Of a DNA stretch of 64,000 nucleotides, positions 1-12,085 are shown in pieces (the first letter of the stretch is position 1; each line of letters begins with the position of its first letter). Position numbers and translations under genes: made by a program. The notes under the pieces are model-generated. The model did no database searches. It was not told the origin of the DNA and worked only from the letters and a program-made list of their open reading frames with translations. This stretch comes from Allolobophora icterica. Taxonomy: Eukaryota; Annelida; Clitellata; Crassiclitellata; Lumbricidae. The stretch covers positions 35,836,055-35,900,054 of the forward strand of contig OY744613.1 of assembly GCA_963556255.1 (NCBI GenBank), read 5' to 3'.

Positions 1-2510
1 GTCGCAGATCACTGCAGCGTCTGCTATACAAGACTAGGCATGACATCGGAGCGTTCTCTTACGCAGTAGTATCTGAAGTTGGCAGACATTACTCTTGAGA
101 ATCTAAGAATGCGGTGCAGGTGATCACCATCAGCCGAACGGACGGGCGAACGCTCTTCGAGACGAACTTTGTTTCCTCGGCGATTTGCTCGCAATACATG
201 TGGGCAGACTCCATACATTCATCGACCTAACGCACGTACGTAGATTTGTTATAGGCGTGTGTTCGTAAACTGTGTATGATGTATGATTGCGAACGGCGCT
301 CGCCATTTTAGTTCCTCCTCGGTCAACTTATACTGCACCACAGATGTTCAACAATAATAACCGGAAGCCAAGAAGCTCTGGGGTTTAGAAAAGCACACAA
401 TATACTGCTTATGTATAGAGCGCATTGCTACAGAAGTTCAGGGCCTAACATAAATACGACGTTATATAGATGTGTGATTACTGTACTCATCATGCCATAA
501 GCTCAGATTACCTAGTGAGACACTATATACATACTGTATATATAGTATCAATGTAGTATAGTGAATTTTATTACGTAATCGTGTATGATATATGTAGTAT
601 ATGCATAGACCTAATAAAAAAACAGATAGTGTATAATAAATACGGGTAGGTCTCCGTGTAAACGAGGAATACATGCGTGAAGAGGCGCTATGGCCTTGGT
701 TTTGTATAATAGAGGATATCGACTGTTTTTAGTTAGTTAGGTTTACTTGGTGGAGTTGAGCCAGCCGGCATTTTCTCGCTTTCACTTTTTATGCGACCAT
801 TTCACGCATCAGCAGGGAGCGGATACATCACGAGATGTCGCTGTCGAAATCGTTTAGCCTAATTGCTTGCCAACAACACCGTCGGCCGGATGAATCACTC
901 AGGCTGAGGCGTGCTGACTGATTTGCCGAAGAAAACAGATCGGCGCCGTTTGAGTTAGACGTATAGACCTCGCCTTTTTCACTCTGCTGACTGGCGTGTG
1001 TTTAAATTAATACAATAACCTTGGCAGACTTAGCGACGGTGAATAGGCTGGACTTCCTGAAGGAGATGAGACGTGTAGGAGATTTACATTTACTTTTCTT
1101 GCACGGATAATCGGATATATAAAGAAAGCGTAGCTTCTAAATGTTTCTGCGAAAACATTGTTTGTATTGGATCCGGCGTTGGCTGAAGGATATACGTTGT
1201 GAGCTGCAGAGTTTTTGCGTAATTCAAACCCTAAAGCAATCGAAAACATCCTCGTTTTCCGCGTTCTTGAGACTTTCTTATTTGTTGCGTGCGAACTGCG
1301 AGTTATTGGTAGGCGTCTTAATTTATTTATAAAAGATAGATCTGCAGATCTATATTTAGCCGTGATCTAGGAATTACATTTAGGTCGTCTTCGGTAACGG
1401 AAGTTTTTAGAACAATAACGTAGGTAGAAGCGCTGTATCAGTTAACGCGCGGATACATTGCACCAGTAACTCATCTAGCGTCAGGACCGGAAGTTAACGA
1501 ATACCTGAAACTATAGGCTACTGTACATAGGTAAATTTAATTGCTATGAGACCTTTGAAAAATTCGTTGAAAGCATCACTGTGTAACAAATTTACGAACA
1601 GCTTTAAGTGAAAGGTAGCTGAGTTTAATTTTTGTTACTAAATCTTTTCATTGAAAGCACGACAGTAATGAGAGTTTGCAAATAACTGAACGGAACTGTA
1701 CGTTGTTAAATCTAATATTTCAAGTGATCTTTCGTTGAAGGCATCAAGGTAATGGAAAGTTTACGAGTAGCAGAAAAGATACGTGCATAAATTTTATATT
1801 TCAAGAGATTGTTTCGTTGAAGGCACGAAAAAAGTATTTTAGGCCTGTGAATTAACCGCCTTGATAATAGGACAATTTACAAATGAAGCAAGATACTCTT
1901 GTAGAACTACAGCCATACATGGACCTAAGCCAATTAGGATGAATTATATCGATATCAATACCGTATTTCATATCAATATTAATATCATTATTTAGGCCTG
2001 TTACTGTAAATAAAGCAACTGTTGACGATATAGCGTGGTTCAAACTGTATTGCAAACTGTTGCGTAGAGTTTGCCCTGTGCAGTTCATAAGCAAACCCCG
2101 TTAACAGGATCTGTTTATTTCAGAAGCCCCCCCCCCCCATAGACGGTAAAATTTTACACAGCGCCTGTAGGCGGTTTGAACCCGAGTGCATCGTGTGAAA
2201 TTTAATTTATTTTTAAATCCAAGACAGCAACGTACAAGTGAAAACACTACGCGCTATATAAATGCTGGCTGAAACGGTTGTTGTTTAGGTAGGGCCTAGT
2301 AGGTAGGCCTACCTATAGAAAGTCACTTAACTACAATTGCTCTGCTCCAACTCTCAATATCGCCGAATGCTTGGTCATTACATACATGTAGGGTCTACTA
2401 GTAATACATAGTGGCGCTTACTAAACGCGTAATGGAAAATACTAAAAATTAGAATACTAAAAATTATTATAATTTTATAATTAATAGTAATAACATTTAT
2501 ATTGGCAATT
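1..2510. other. Non-coding stretch, no recognised gene
   Basis: Only short reading frames (up to about 80 codons) occur here and none shows a recognisable domain or codon pattern. The stretch is AT-rich with several TAGGCCTA-type palindromes (for example near 2303) and a run of C at about 2127-2139. The one structured part is a degenerate tandem repeat at 1560-1835, listed separately. Confidence 0.6.
1560..1835. repeat. Degenerate ~83-bp tandem repeat
   Basis: The phrase CGTTGAAGGCA/CATTGAAAGCA recurs near 1568, 1651, 1734 and 1818. Each time it is followed by a similar order of words (GTAATG, GTTTACGA or GTTTGCAA, ATATTTCAAG). This is an old tandem repeat of about three and a bit units with substantial divergence. 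Confidence 0.5.
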
Positions 2511-2518
2511 CAATGAAA

Positions 2519-3181
2519 CAGTGGCGGCGATCTTGTCTGAGAGGTGGGGGGGGGGGGGACAAAGTCGGCCACGATCTCGCCGACGACCATTTTTTGGAAA
2601 ATCTTGTCCCGAAAAAAAAATTTCTGCCACTTTATCTCCGAAAAATTTCCATCTCATCTCCGAAAAAGTTGATGACCTTTTTTTTAGTCCTTCGCCTCTT
2701 TTTACAACCTTTTCTTGCACTCTCCTTTCTTTTTTCTCCCACCCAATATTAACTTTTTTCCACTTTCATTTTCGCCGAAAATTTTTCCATTTTCTTCTCC
2801 CAAAAAACCTGATGACCTTCTTTTTTTAGTCATTCACCACGTTTTACTACTTTTTTCCCCATCTCCCACCAGATAACACTATAACCCTTTCTTTCTATCA
2901 TTTATAATTTCCTCTACATGCTTTTAATTCTTTTTTAGCACGAATTCCTTCTTCTTTCTCGTAATTTTGGGGGGAAAACACTTCTCCTCTAAATTTCGAT
3001 TTTTACCTCGTTTCGTCAAAAAATCTGCCAAAAACCTGCGAAAACCCTCACGCGCAATTACATTTCTCAGCATTTTTGGTCTTTCTTCAAAAGGTAGGGG
3101 GGACAAATGCATGGAGTGTCCCCCCCCACTCTTAAAGGTGGGGGGACATGTCCCCCCGTCCCCCCTAGATCGCCGCCCATG
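2519..3181. mobile_element. hAT-like non-autonomous element, family A copy 1
   Basis: The element begins CAGTGGCGGCGATCTTG and ends with the complement of CATGGGCGGCGATCTAG. It is flanked by perfect 8-bp direct repeats CAATGAAA (2511-2518 and 3182-3189). An 8-bp duplication and CAG-type tips fit the hAT superfamily. The interior is pyrimidine-rich, with G/C homopolymers just inside both ends, and has no transposase. A reversed copy lies at 17524-18069 and a short one at 6203-6405. Confidence 0.85.
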
Positions 3182-3544
3182 CAATGAAAGGCTATTCAAT
3201 TCAACGTACAGGCTACGTCCTGTCTTCGATGGGAAAACGTTGGAACTATTGACGGAGTTCAACCTGCTTATGAAGTTTCGAATAAATATTCTAGATCTGA
3301 ATTCCATCGCGCTGGAGTCGAACTACCTAACTGAGGACAGTCGGAGAGAGTGATGTGAACTTGTGGGCGCAACATGAAAACGAATTCATTTCCGGTTGCT
3401 GACGGAGTTCGAGGAGGGAGAGGCGGCTGCTGCTGCAGGCTCCCGGTTCTCCATCTGTCACTACTTGTCATGATAGCTCGTAACCGAATCGCTGATGCTC
3501 TCATTCACAGCGGTGAATATTATGTACACTTATTTTAAACATTT

Positions 3545-3550
3545 AAGTCA

Positions 3551-3581
<31 letters not shown>

Positions 3582-3594
3582 AATAATAATAATG

Positions 3595-3644
<50 letters not shown>

Positions 3645-3650
3645 TAATAG
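3545..3650. repeat. (CGA)n then (AAT)n microsatellite
   Basis: A GAC/CGA run at about 3551-3582 passes directly into an AAT run up to about 3649. No coding value. Confidence 0.9.
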
Positions 3651-3699
3651 ATAGATGAATAGGGCCATTCCGGACACTTTATTTTCCATATTAGTTAAT

Positions 3700-3870
3700 A
3701 TTCAAGTCCCTGAGGGATCCTGTATACCTCGGGGCATAAAAATAATGATAATAATAAATAATGATAATAATAAAAAAAGTAGTATTAGTAATAATACTAA
3801 TATTAATGGGCCTATCAATAATAATAGTAATAATAATTGAAGTAGTGGTAGTAGTAGTATAATGATGATG
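3700..3870 (+). mobile_element. LINE 3' tail with microsatellite
   Basis: The words GTCCCTGAGGGATCC and ATACCTCGGGG at 3707-3735 match the 3' tails of the LINE copies at 43637-44747, 45690-46494 and 37848-38920. An AAT-rich tract follows at once. Only the extreme 3' end of the LINE appears to be present. Confidence 0.6.
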
Positions 3871-4029
3871 AGTTGATGAGTATTGATGAGTTCTCTGCCC
3901 GAAGGCAGATTCATTGGTTTTATGCCACCCTGCAGGGATGAGATGAGTGAAGTGGTTTCCCGTTGCCTTCCTCACAGACAATTGTGTGCGAGCAACTTGT
4001 CCATGGACAACGATGATGACCGCTAATCA

Positions 4030-4186
4030 GTGATGATATTGATAATGACGACGAAAACGAAGACGACAACGACGATGATGATAAAGACAATGATGATTTT
4101 CGATAACGATGATGATGACGATGACGTTGGCGATGACGACGACGATGATGATGATGATGACGACGACGACGACAATGATGATGGTT

Positions 4187-4252
<66 letters not shown>

Positions 4253-4271
4253 GTGATGGTGGTGGTGGTGG

Positions 4272-4328
<57 letters not shown>

Positions 4329-4361
4329 CGATGATGACGATGATGATGATGATGATGGCCC
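4030..4361. repeat. (GAT/GAC)n array
   Basis: About 330 bp of GAT and GAC triplets, purest at 4185-4360 with a short GGT patch at 4254-4273. The array ends directly at the conserved 3' part of a LINE (4362 onward). Apparent poly-Asp, poly-His or poly-Met frames are products of the repeat. Confidence 0.95.
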
Positions 4362-4890
4362 CGTAAAGGTTGATTTAGCCTTTTCACCCCTACACTCCCT
4401 AGGGAGCAAATGTACAATGAGCAGTAGGACAGATGGGCGACCTGCAGGCTGCCATACAGTTAAATTCAACTCCTTTTAAACTTATTATCATCTGTTATTA
4501 GCAGTAGGACAGATGGACGACTTGCAGGCTGCCATACAGTTAAATTCGACTCCTTTTAAACTTATTATCATCTGTTATTAGCAGTAGGACAGATGGACGA
4601 CTTGCAGGCTGACATGCAGTTAAATTCGACTCCTTTTAAACTTATTATCATCTGTTATTAGCAGTAGGACAGATGGACGACTTGCAGGCTGCCATACAGT
4701 TAAATTCGACTCCTTTTAAACTTATTATCATCTGTTATTAGCAGTAGGACAGATGGACGACTTGCAGGCTGACATGCAGTTAAATTCGACTCCGGTTAAA
4801 CTTGTTGTCATCTGTTACTACTATATCATGTAATTTTACTGCATACTTTTCTTTTTGAATTTAATAAATGAATATTATTATTATTATTAA
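4362..4890 (+). mobile_element. LINE 3' end containing the 80-bp tandem repeat
   Basis: The segment from GTAAAGGTTGA through GCAGTAGG, CTATATCATGTA and TTTAATAAATG to an ATT tail is shared with 54745-54930. In that copy the same order occurs without the tandem expansion. The terminal TTTAATAAA and ATT run look like the 3' end of a non-LTR element. No reading frame remains. Confidence 0.6.
4421..4820 (+). repeat. 80-bp tandem repeat, five units
   Basis: Units start at 4421, 4501, 4581, 4661 and 4741 with GCAGTAGGACAGATGG, at an exact 80-bp period. Units differ by only a few bases. Units 3 and 5 share the GACATGCAG variant, while 2 and 4 share GCCATACAG, which hints at duplication of a two-unit block. 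Confidence 0.95.
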
Positions 4891-5398
4891 TCTTAATTAA
4901 TTATTAATAATAAATGTTCAAGCATGTTTCAGTCAGATATTTGGCCTTGAATTGTGCATTCAATTCTTTTTATTTGCGGCTTGTAATCAGCTCAGGTGGG
5001 CCATTTAAAATCGGTTTGCGGGCCACATGTTGGCAGTGGAGAAATACAGTGACGTGTGATTAATTAAAATATACTGCATTGATATTCTGTTGATATAGAG
5101 CATTTAGAGTAGAAAGATGATTCTCGAATGTGGACAGATTATAATTCATTTCTGTGTAGTTCAATGTGAAATTTGATTTTAAATAATTGAATTTATTATT
5201 TTATCATGGGCCAAATCAAATTTTGGACTATATCAGGTTAAAATCAGTAGCAAGGGAGGCATTTATTTATGCAATACTCGCGTGAGATCCTAATTGAGAT
5301 AGTTGAGAATTCCTCAAGTTAGGGTGAGGTATCATGTCATTCATCGAGGGTTCGAATCCCAGAAGTGGAAAGTAACGTCAATCCCCGAGTTTGGTCAG

Positions 5399-5979
5399 CA
5401 GTGTTGGGTAAACTCACACAAGAAATGAGTTAAATCAAAACTCAACTCATGCACCTCAAAATGAGTTTAAACTCAAACTCAACTCATCCTAAGTGAAATG
5501 AGTTAACTCAAACTCAGTTGTTAAATGAGTTAACTCATAAACTCACACGTTTCATACTAGCACGTTCTAATCGAGCAACAATTTTTCCATCACGCCTACT
5601 TGTAACAGAAAAATATTTTCCATCAAGAATACACAGTACTTCAGCCATGTTGTTCTTAACTGTTCACAATATACAAAATATGCAGTGCTTAAATACTATC
5701 CGCTAGCAGTGTTTACGACCCTCCATGCCGTCACCACTCACCAGTATGGAAAGCCGACGATATAAAAAAGGCATGTTTCAACATAATATGTGCCGAGTGC
5801 CGAAGAGTGAGTTGAGTTTAAAATAATTGACAGTTACAACTCAAACTCACAGAAAATATGAGTTAACTCAAACTCATAACTCACACTCTTTAAGGTGAGT
5901 TAACTCAAACTCATAAATCACAGCAAGTGAGTTAACTCGTGAGTTTAAACTCATATGAGTTAACTCATACCCAACACTG
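5399..5979. mobile_element. hAT-like element with internal GAGTTAACTC repeats
   Basis: Inverted tips CAGTGTTGGGTA and TACCCAACACTG are flanked by the perfect 8-bp duplication TTGGTCAG (5391-5398 and 5980-5987). Both halves are filled with AACTCA and the palindrome GAGTTAACTC. No transposase is visible. The centre (about 5560-5800) is unrelated unique sequence. Confidence 0.88.
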
Positions 5980-6131
5980 TTGGTCAGACTGAAAACCCAG
6001 AGGCGCGTTTACAGAAAACGGGGCCCTAGGCGCAAACATTTTTGGGGGCCCTTCTGAACTTGTAGACTGAGAGTCTGAGACGCTGGTGGTGTACGTTTAG
6101 CCTATTAGTGCAAAAATCCACGAAGTTGAAT

Positions 6132-6965
6132 CAGGGCCGGATTAACATTTTGTAGGCCTGGTTCCAAAATTGTATAGTAGGCCTCTATAATATATGTTGA
6201 ATCACTGTCGGCGATCTTGTTTGGCATGTAGGGGAGAAACGAGACACTTTTGAACCGATCTGATCAAAAAAGAGGTGAAACTTAGTTAAATTTCTTGACC
6301 TTTTTTGGTGTTTCTTCAAAATTTGAAGGCAACTCTATAGTGTGTCCCCCACTCTTAAAGGTGTCGGGTCTTGTCCCCCTCGATCCCCCGGGATCGCCGC
6401 CCATGTGTTCAATCAATAAATGGTGACGAAATTTAAATTATAACACAGATATTTATTAATTTAAAACTGTTTACGACGTGCTTTCGTAATAGAAGAAGTG
6501 AAAAACTGTCAATAATAATCCTGAAAATCTAGCCGTTGCACAATATCACACTTAATGTTCATAAATGTTAAATTTGTCAGCCTATCCTGTCCCATCATAG
6601 ATCTTAAGAAAGTACTGCAGAGAGTTGTAGGCCTATATGTACTGTGAAAGTTTTCACATCACGTGAATTGGCATTTAGCGGATCTACCGAAATAATCGGC
6701 AATTCAGACAATGGAAATTTTATAGGATATCTAGAGTATTTAGCAGAATATAACCCTTTTATTGCAGGGAAAGATCTTGCGTAGTATCTGACTGCAGGTC
6801 TGATTTCGTGTGCTCGTGTCACTGTGTCAGTCGTGTGTACAACTCCATTGTGAAATTTGTTTTTTTAAGGCAGCATACTAATGACAAAGGTAGGCCCCTT
6901 ATTAATGACATGTTAGGTAAGCCTGGGTCCCTGGACCCAGTGGAACCAAAGTTAATCCAGGCCTG
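6132..6965. mobile_element. hAT-like element nested in 5998-7208
   Basis: Tips CAGGGCCGGATTAAC and GTTAATCCAGGCCTG are inverted repeats. Flanks AGTTGAAT (6124-6131) and AGTTGAAC (6966-6973) agree at seven of eight bases, consistent with an aged 8-bp duplication. It contains the smaller element 6203-6405. Confidence 0.75.
6203..6405. mobile_element. Family A element copy 3, third level of the nest
   Basis: It begins CACTGTCGGCGATCTTG and ends GATCGCCGCCCATG, matching the tips of family A (2519-3181, 17524-18069). Flanks TGTTGAAT and TGTTCAAT agree at seven of eight bases. At 203 bp it is an internally deleted copy. Confidence 0.75.
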
Positions 6966-7216
6966 AGTTGAACTAGAAACAGTTTTGTGAGAGTTATTGG
7001 CACTGTTATTATGATTAGTCATAAAAGATATTTTCAAGGAATCTGAAGTTATTTGATATCATCATTTTAGTAAAGAAGCAAAATTTTATTTTTTATAATT
7101 TAAAACATATTTTCATTCGTTTGGGACCCCTTCGAGATTTGGGGGCCCCTTCAAGATTTGGGGGCCCTAGGCGCGCGCCTAGTGCGCCTAATGGTAAACG
7201 CGCCTCTGTGAAAACC

Positions 7217-8600
7217 CCTTTGAAAGGCGAGGAAATTAATAGTGAGAAGCACAAAAGAAACCTGAGAGACCGCCAGGGGCGACACTTATCTCCTGCTCGG
7301 AGATCACGAATGTCACCAATGGCCATCTGGTACTAAGACGGAGCAGATTCATTCAAAACCAGAACTGACTGAGGAATTGAGTGTTTCCTCTAGGTTACGT
7401 CGAAGTGAGCACATAATCGCCCGAGCCCCTATTTACTCTGGTGATAGATGGCGACCATCGAATATACTGGAGTCTCGCCAACAGAAATCCCCATACAGTG
7501 CACAAGAGCCCTGTGCGATAGCGTTTTAGTGCTAATTTGTTGTCTGAAAATGATGTTGGCGAATATTTATAGCAAAAAATAAAAATCGAGAATTTTTCCT
7601 TTGTAAACATTATAAGTTGCATTTCATTAGTTTCATTATTGATTAATGGTGGGTGTAATTCTTACGACGGTAGAGAAGTAAATGGCATTTCTGTAATGAT
7701 TCTAATTTCTGTTTATAATCTTTTGTTTCTTTTGCTTTTCCTTATAGGCTAATTGTGAGCTTTCAAGAGGACATTGAAACTTATCGCTTTAATCCACTCA
7801 AATTGGTAAAAAATTTACTCTTTTAACAGTCAAGTTTTAGTTTCAGATGTGCATTGCAGTGTATGTTTAGAGAGTAGAGTAATTATGAAACAAAACTGCC
7901 AACTGGCTGAAGTTTTGAATGGGTACAACGTGTTATATTATTTGGTTGATGATTTTGTTTGGATATATTTATGATTTGACTTGGTGCCAAAGGTGAAATG
8001 CCCCAATAGCTAATACACCATACCTGTAATTCTTACAACACCTGGCCACCGTTGTCCCTGATAGTCATGATTGAACTATATACGTCTTACATGAGCAATG
8101 TCTTGTTCCTAATTGGTGTTGACACTTGCTCATTGGGCCGTATTTGGCCAGAGTGGCCAGTGTTTTGTTAATTCCAAGTAACAATGTTTCTTCATGTGAT
8201 GTGACCAGAGTCTGGTGTTTAATAACAGCAATTTGGATCATGTTCCACCGCATAAGGTTGTCGGCTCGTTGCCTAAATACGAGTAAACGCATTGTTACTG
8301 GACAATGGCCATAATTTGCTCAGCTACAATAGTATTTTAAGCCAGTCCGCTCTATCGGACCACCTGGGGCTAGTTACCTATGACATGGATATTTAGCTAC
8401 CCATTTGTACCGCTTAGCTTCCCATTATTTGGCTGTTGTTCAATCACATTTTGTGAGTCGTATTTAATTAAGTAAATGTTTTTTACTTACTTATATAGCG
8501 AATTGCCTTATGATATGTGGCATGTAGGTAGCGGTTCTCTGTTAAGCAAAGTCAGTGTCAGCCATATTGTTTATATATATACAGGCACTCAGTCTGCGTG
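7217..8600. other. Non-coding stretch, nothing recognised
   Basis: There are only short frames with no domain match. A TATG run starts at about 8610 and leads into a LINE fragment. I see no RNA gene or inverted-repeat element here. Confidence 0.5.
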
Positions 8601-8839
8601 ATTACCCATGTATGTATGTATGTATATGTGCATGTATGTATATGTGCATGTATATGTGTACGTATCAACTTTAACTTTCAAAATACCTCTGCTGTTATTT
8701 GACTGTGTGGATCACTGTATCCTATTTAGTCTTGCACGGTCCTTTGGCACTCCTCATGTACAGAGCATGTGCATATCATCTGTCATTTTACTTATCTTTC
8801 ATGGTCACACCTTGCAAGCAACTCTGTTTAAGGTTGATC

Positions 8840-9085
8840 CTTTTTTCGATCAGCATCTGCTGGAAAGCCTGTTATTCCTCGTACATGTCTTGTCTTTGCC
8901 CGGCGCATTCATTCTCAGTTGCCATTCCCTCCATCGAGAATTCTCTACCTATTCATGCTCGCAATTTTCGTAGCGAGACTGTCTTTCACTCTAAACTGAA
9001 AACTTGGCCCTTCCGGTGTTTTAATGGTCACCCGGCTTCAATGTGCACTTCAGAATTTCGTAAGGAGAGCACTATCAAATTATAG
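8840..9085 (+). pseudogene. LINE (CR1/L2-like) ORF2 C-terminal fragment
   Basis: The translation contains PSIENSLPIHARNFRS followed by FHSKLKTWPF. This is the pattern WNSLP...R...S...F...LKT.LF that ends the ORF2 protein of CR1, L2 and jockey-type elements. The expected W-N is changed to I-E. A TGTA/TATG microsatellite follows (9090-9190), as at other LINE ends in this window. Confidence 0.6.
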
Positions 9086-9544
9086 CTGTATTGTATGTAT
9101 GTGTGCATGTATGCACGTTTGAATGTAACTATGTCTGTGTGTCTTTATGTATGTATGTATGTATGTATGTATGTATGTATGTATGTGTAGTTGTTTTAAT
9201 GTATATTTATTTCAATGTATATTGTTTCCATGTAAATATGTGTATGAATGAAATTTTTATCTTAATAGGTTTTTATTATCTTTTATGTGGGATCACATTA
9301 CTAGACTAAAATTTCTTTGATTAAAAATGTATGGTAGCATGGCAGGTATATATGAAGACAATGCAGAAGACAGTTGGGTGCTGAATTGGCCTGCAATGTG
9401 CCATGTTTGGCAACTGACATGGGCCCATGTTTGTTAACTGCTGCAGTGTTTTTGGTTTTCCCAGTCCTGGACCAAGGATAAAGGTAATGCTAAGACACAA
9501 CATGGTTAAACTACACACACGAGGCTGTTTCAGAATATAGAGCA

Positions 9545-9833
9545 TAGCTCATATTCAGGAATTATTATTATTATTATTATTATTATTTTTACTATCCATT
9601 TATTAAGTGCCGTATCTAGTGATCAAGCATCAGTCGATGGCACTGAGCAATGTGATTGAAGGACTTGCTGAAGGTCCATACACAGTCACCATCTCTGTAG
9701 CCTTGGACGCATACTCTTCGTGTTGCTTGGCAAGCGCTCTAACAAAATGGCTTCTATTTTCCCACAACTTTCACAGGCACTGCAAATATATAATACACAC
9801 ATGGTTGTGACAGAGTATAGCTACTATTGAGCA

Positions 9834-9883
<50 letters not shown>

Positions 9884-9990
9884 GCATTTACTAAGTGCCA
9901 TATCTAATATCTAATTGTGGTCGAAGGTCTTGCTGAAGGTCCCAACCCAGTAACCATCTCACGAGGCAAGCAGATGTTTATTATTTAACA
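9545..9990. repeat. Duplicated SINE/LINE tail segments with (ATT)n
   Basis: Two related segments (about 9556-9700 and 9835-9985) each carry an ATT run, then TTTA(T/C)TAAGTGCC(G/A)TATCTA, and later GG(A/T)CTTGCTGAAGGTCC. The latter phrase resembles GGACTTGCCCAAGGTCC at 26959 in a tRNA-derived SINE, so these are probably reversed SINE 3' portions. Confidence 0.5.
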
Positions 9991-10860
9991 GCTGAGGCTA
10001 AATCTTCAATGTCATAAGTCACATGCACTTATTTAGAATTGCTCTACAGAAATATTGACGATGTGGCTTCTTGGCTTCTTGTCACTCATATTTGATCTAT
10101 AACTTAAAACGTGTTCAACAGGTGTGTTAGATGCAGGCACAATCAATGCGCTAAACACTGGCTCATATAGTTTTCTCGAGAAAAGCGTTGCTGCTTTTTA
10201 GCAGAAGAAACAATCACTTTCACCATTTGAAGTCACCGTGCAGTTTTTTTGACAAAACTTATGCTTAGCAGTAAAGTTTTGAATATTGTTGGCTCAATTT
10301 TAACAATTATCCATCTAATTCTGGTCACCACAGGAGAAATGCCAAAATGTCCAAACCATATGAGCTAATGACTAAAAGCTGACTGGTAACCTATCTGAGT
10401 ATCCTTAAAATCCTGTCAGTTCATATGCTGTATGTTTGCATTTAACAAAACTTTTTCGTATAATTTCGTATAAAGTTTTGAGAACAAGTACTGCAAGGAC
10501 TGAACTGATCAAGACTGGCCAACAGTTATTGATGGTATTGACTGCCTCTTCAAACTATGTTGGACTTTTAATATTTGAAAGTTTCAAGTACAGGATTTAT
10601 TAAATTAAATACAGAAAATTCCCCAACTGTTTCAGAAGTCTGTAGGCTGCCATAGTATTAAACCTGTTGACATTTTTCTGTGACTTGGGTGAATAACTAC
10701 ATATTTCTGCTTATCTATGTGTATATAATTTTTTATGTTTCTGCTTTGTTAAAATAATAAATGTTGGTGGATTTTTTAAATTCTTATGTCAGAAATAGAT
10801 GTTGATATGTATGTATTTATTATGTATATATATACATTAATTTTTATTTGTGTATGCATA
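9991..10860. other. Non-coding stretch, nothing recognised
   Basis: AT-rich sequence with no frame longer than about 60 codons and no repeat or RNA feature that I can name. Confidence 0.5.
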
Positions 10861-10864
10861 TACA

Positions 10865-11140
10865 ATTATATACGTATCATCATCATCAATAACCGTGGGC
10901 TCAGCGCCCATAGGTGTCTGATGCCCTCCTGACGATATCTCTCCACTCCTGTCCAGTGCCAAGTGGCCCAGCTCATGGAGACTTGCTCCACACCATTCTT
11001 CAATGTCATCTGTCCATTCTCTGTTAGGTCTTCCTCTTGTGTTTCTGCGTTCCATTATTCCATAAACCAAAGTTTTAATTTTTCTGCCCCCTTCATTCTG
11101 CAGATATGTCCAAACAGCCTGAGCTTTATCCAAAAAGCTC
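10865..11140 (-). pseudogene. LINE ORF2 C-terminal fragment (GRP..WTDDI type)
   Basis: Read on the minus strand, it encodes KTLVYGIMERRNTRGRPNRE then WTDDIEEWCG. This basic, GRP-rich block before W.DDI.EW closes the ORF2 of one common invertebrate LINE group. It runs straight into GAT triplets, typical of the microsatellite tails of LINEs here. It is the 3' end only; the reverse transcriptase domain is absent. Confidence 0.65.
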
Positions 11141-11305
11141 TTTGCTTGAGATTTTAGGTCAGACTGATTTTTCTGTATAATTCCTCATTCCTGATATTCT
11201 GCATTCATGCTATTCTAAGGATCTTATGATGGATTTTCATTCAAATGCTGACACACTTATACACATAAAAACTGGCATATATATGCACACATATTTATAT
11301 TTAGT

Positions 11306-11565
11306 GTGCTCAATAGTGTAGTGATTAGCGTCCTAGACTGCCAATCGAGAGGTTGAGGTTTCAAATCCCCGTCAGGGCAGACATTTAGTTCATGATTTCT
11401 GTTCAACCTGTGCCCCTAGCCAACTGATCACACATGGTCAGTGGGAAAATGAGATGGTGAGGGAGAGGATTGGTTGAGGCTAAAAAAATGAAGTTGCCAA
11501 CAGTTCATAGCTATGGTTGCCTCAGGGCTAGCTTAAAGGACTGCTCTTCTTATATGGGTAAAATA
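11306..11565 (+). mobile_element. tRNA-derived SINE, family S1 copy 1
   Basis: A pol III A-box-like word (TAGTGTAGTGATTAGCG, 11314-11330) and B-box-like word (GGTTTCAAATCCC, 11357-11369) sit at tRNA-like spacing. The body continues with CATTTAGTTCATGATTTCTG, GAGATGGTGAGGGAGAGG, AATGAAGTTGCCAACAG and GGACTGCTCTTCTTATA. The same order of words occurs at 19425-19690. It is more likely a SINE than a functional tRNA because of the long shared body. Confidence 0.75.
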
Positions 11566-11939
11566 ATCATGTGGATTTAATTTTTTGACGTATGTATGTG
11601 TAAACATGTATCCAATCCATATTATATATATATATATATCTATATATATAACAGTTAAATGCATAAACATGTATAAGGTTTTATAATACATGTAATATAT
11701 ATGTATAGGAATATGTAAATTCTTGACCTGTTTTCAGACAAAATGGTCAGTTTCTTTTCATTGACAAATTCTTCCATCCAAATTCTACACCTCCTATCAT
11801 GGACTACTTTCTGCCAACTGCCTAACAAAACCGGTCTTGACACCATTCCTACTTGGTTTCGTAGGTTTCGAGTGCTCTGATGTCCTGGGTCTGTAATATA
11901 AATTATGTCCTGTAACATATATTACACTGATTATCAATT

Positions 11940-12085
11940 TGCACGAGGGATGCCTTCCATCTGCATTTGCTCAGCCATAGTTCATCCTCTGCTTAAGAAA
12001 CCTCTTGCCTCTCAAATTACAGGCCAATCTCAACCTTGAATTTTACATTTAAAATCCTTGAATGCATGCAAACTCATTATACGTG
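11940..12085 (+). pseudogene. Reverse transcriptase remnant (N-terminal RT motif)
   Basis: Conceptual reading with one frameshift gives PLLKKPLAS and NYRPISTLNFTFKILE. These match the LKK....NYRPIS....K..E motif at the start of the RT domain in jockey, CR1 and L2-type LINEs. Only this motif is recognisable. Confidence 0.55.

Larger units (their letters stand above)
5998..7208. mobile_element. hAT-like element (outer member of a nest)
   Basis: Tips CAGAGGCGCGTTTAC and GTAAACGCGCCTCTG are perfect inverted repeats, flanked by TGAAAACC on both sides (5990-5997 and 7209-7216). G/C-rich sub-terminal GGGGGCCC and CCTAGGCGC words lie inside each end. It is interrupted by the element at 6132-6965. 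No transposase frame survives. Confidence 0.88.

Noticed and set aside
4421..4820. CRISPR-like direct repeats
   Set aside because: The 80-bp units are contiguous with no unique spacers and lie in a eukaryotic LINE end.
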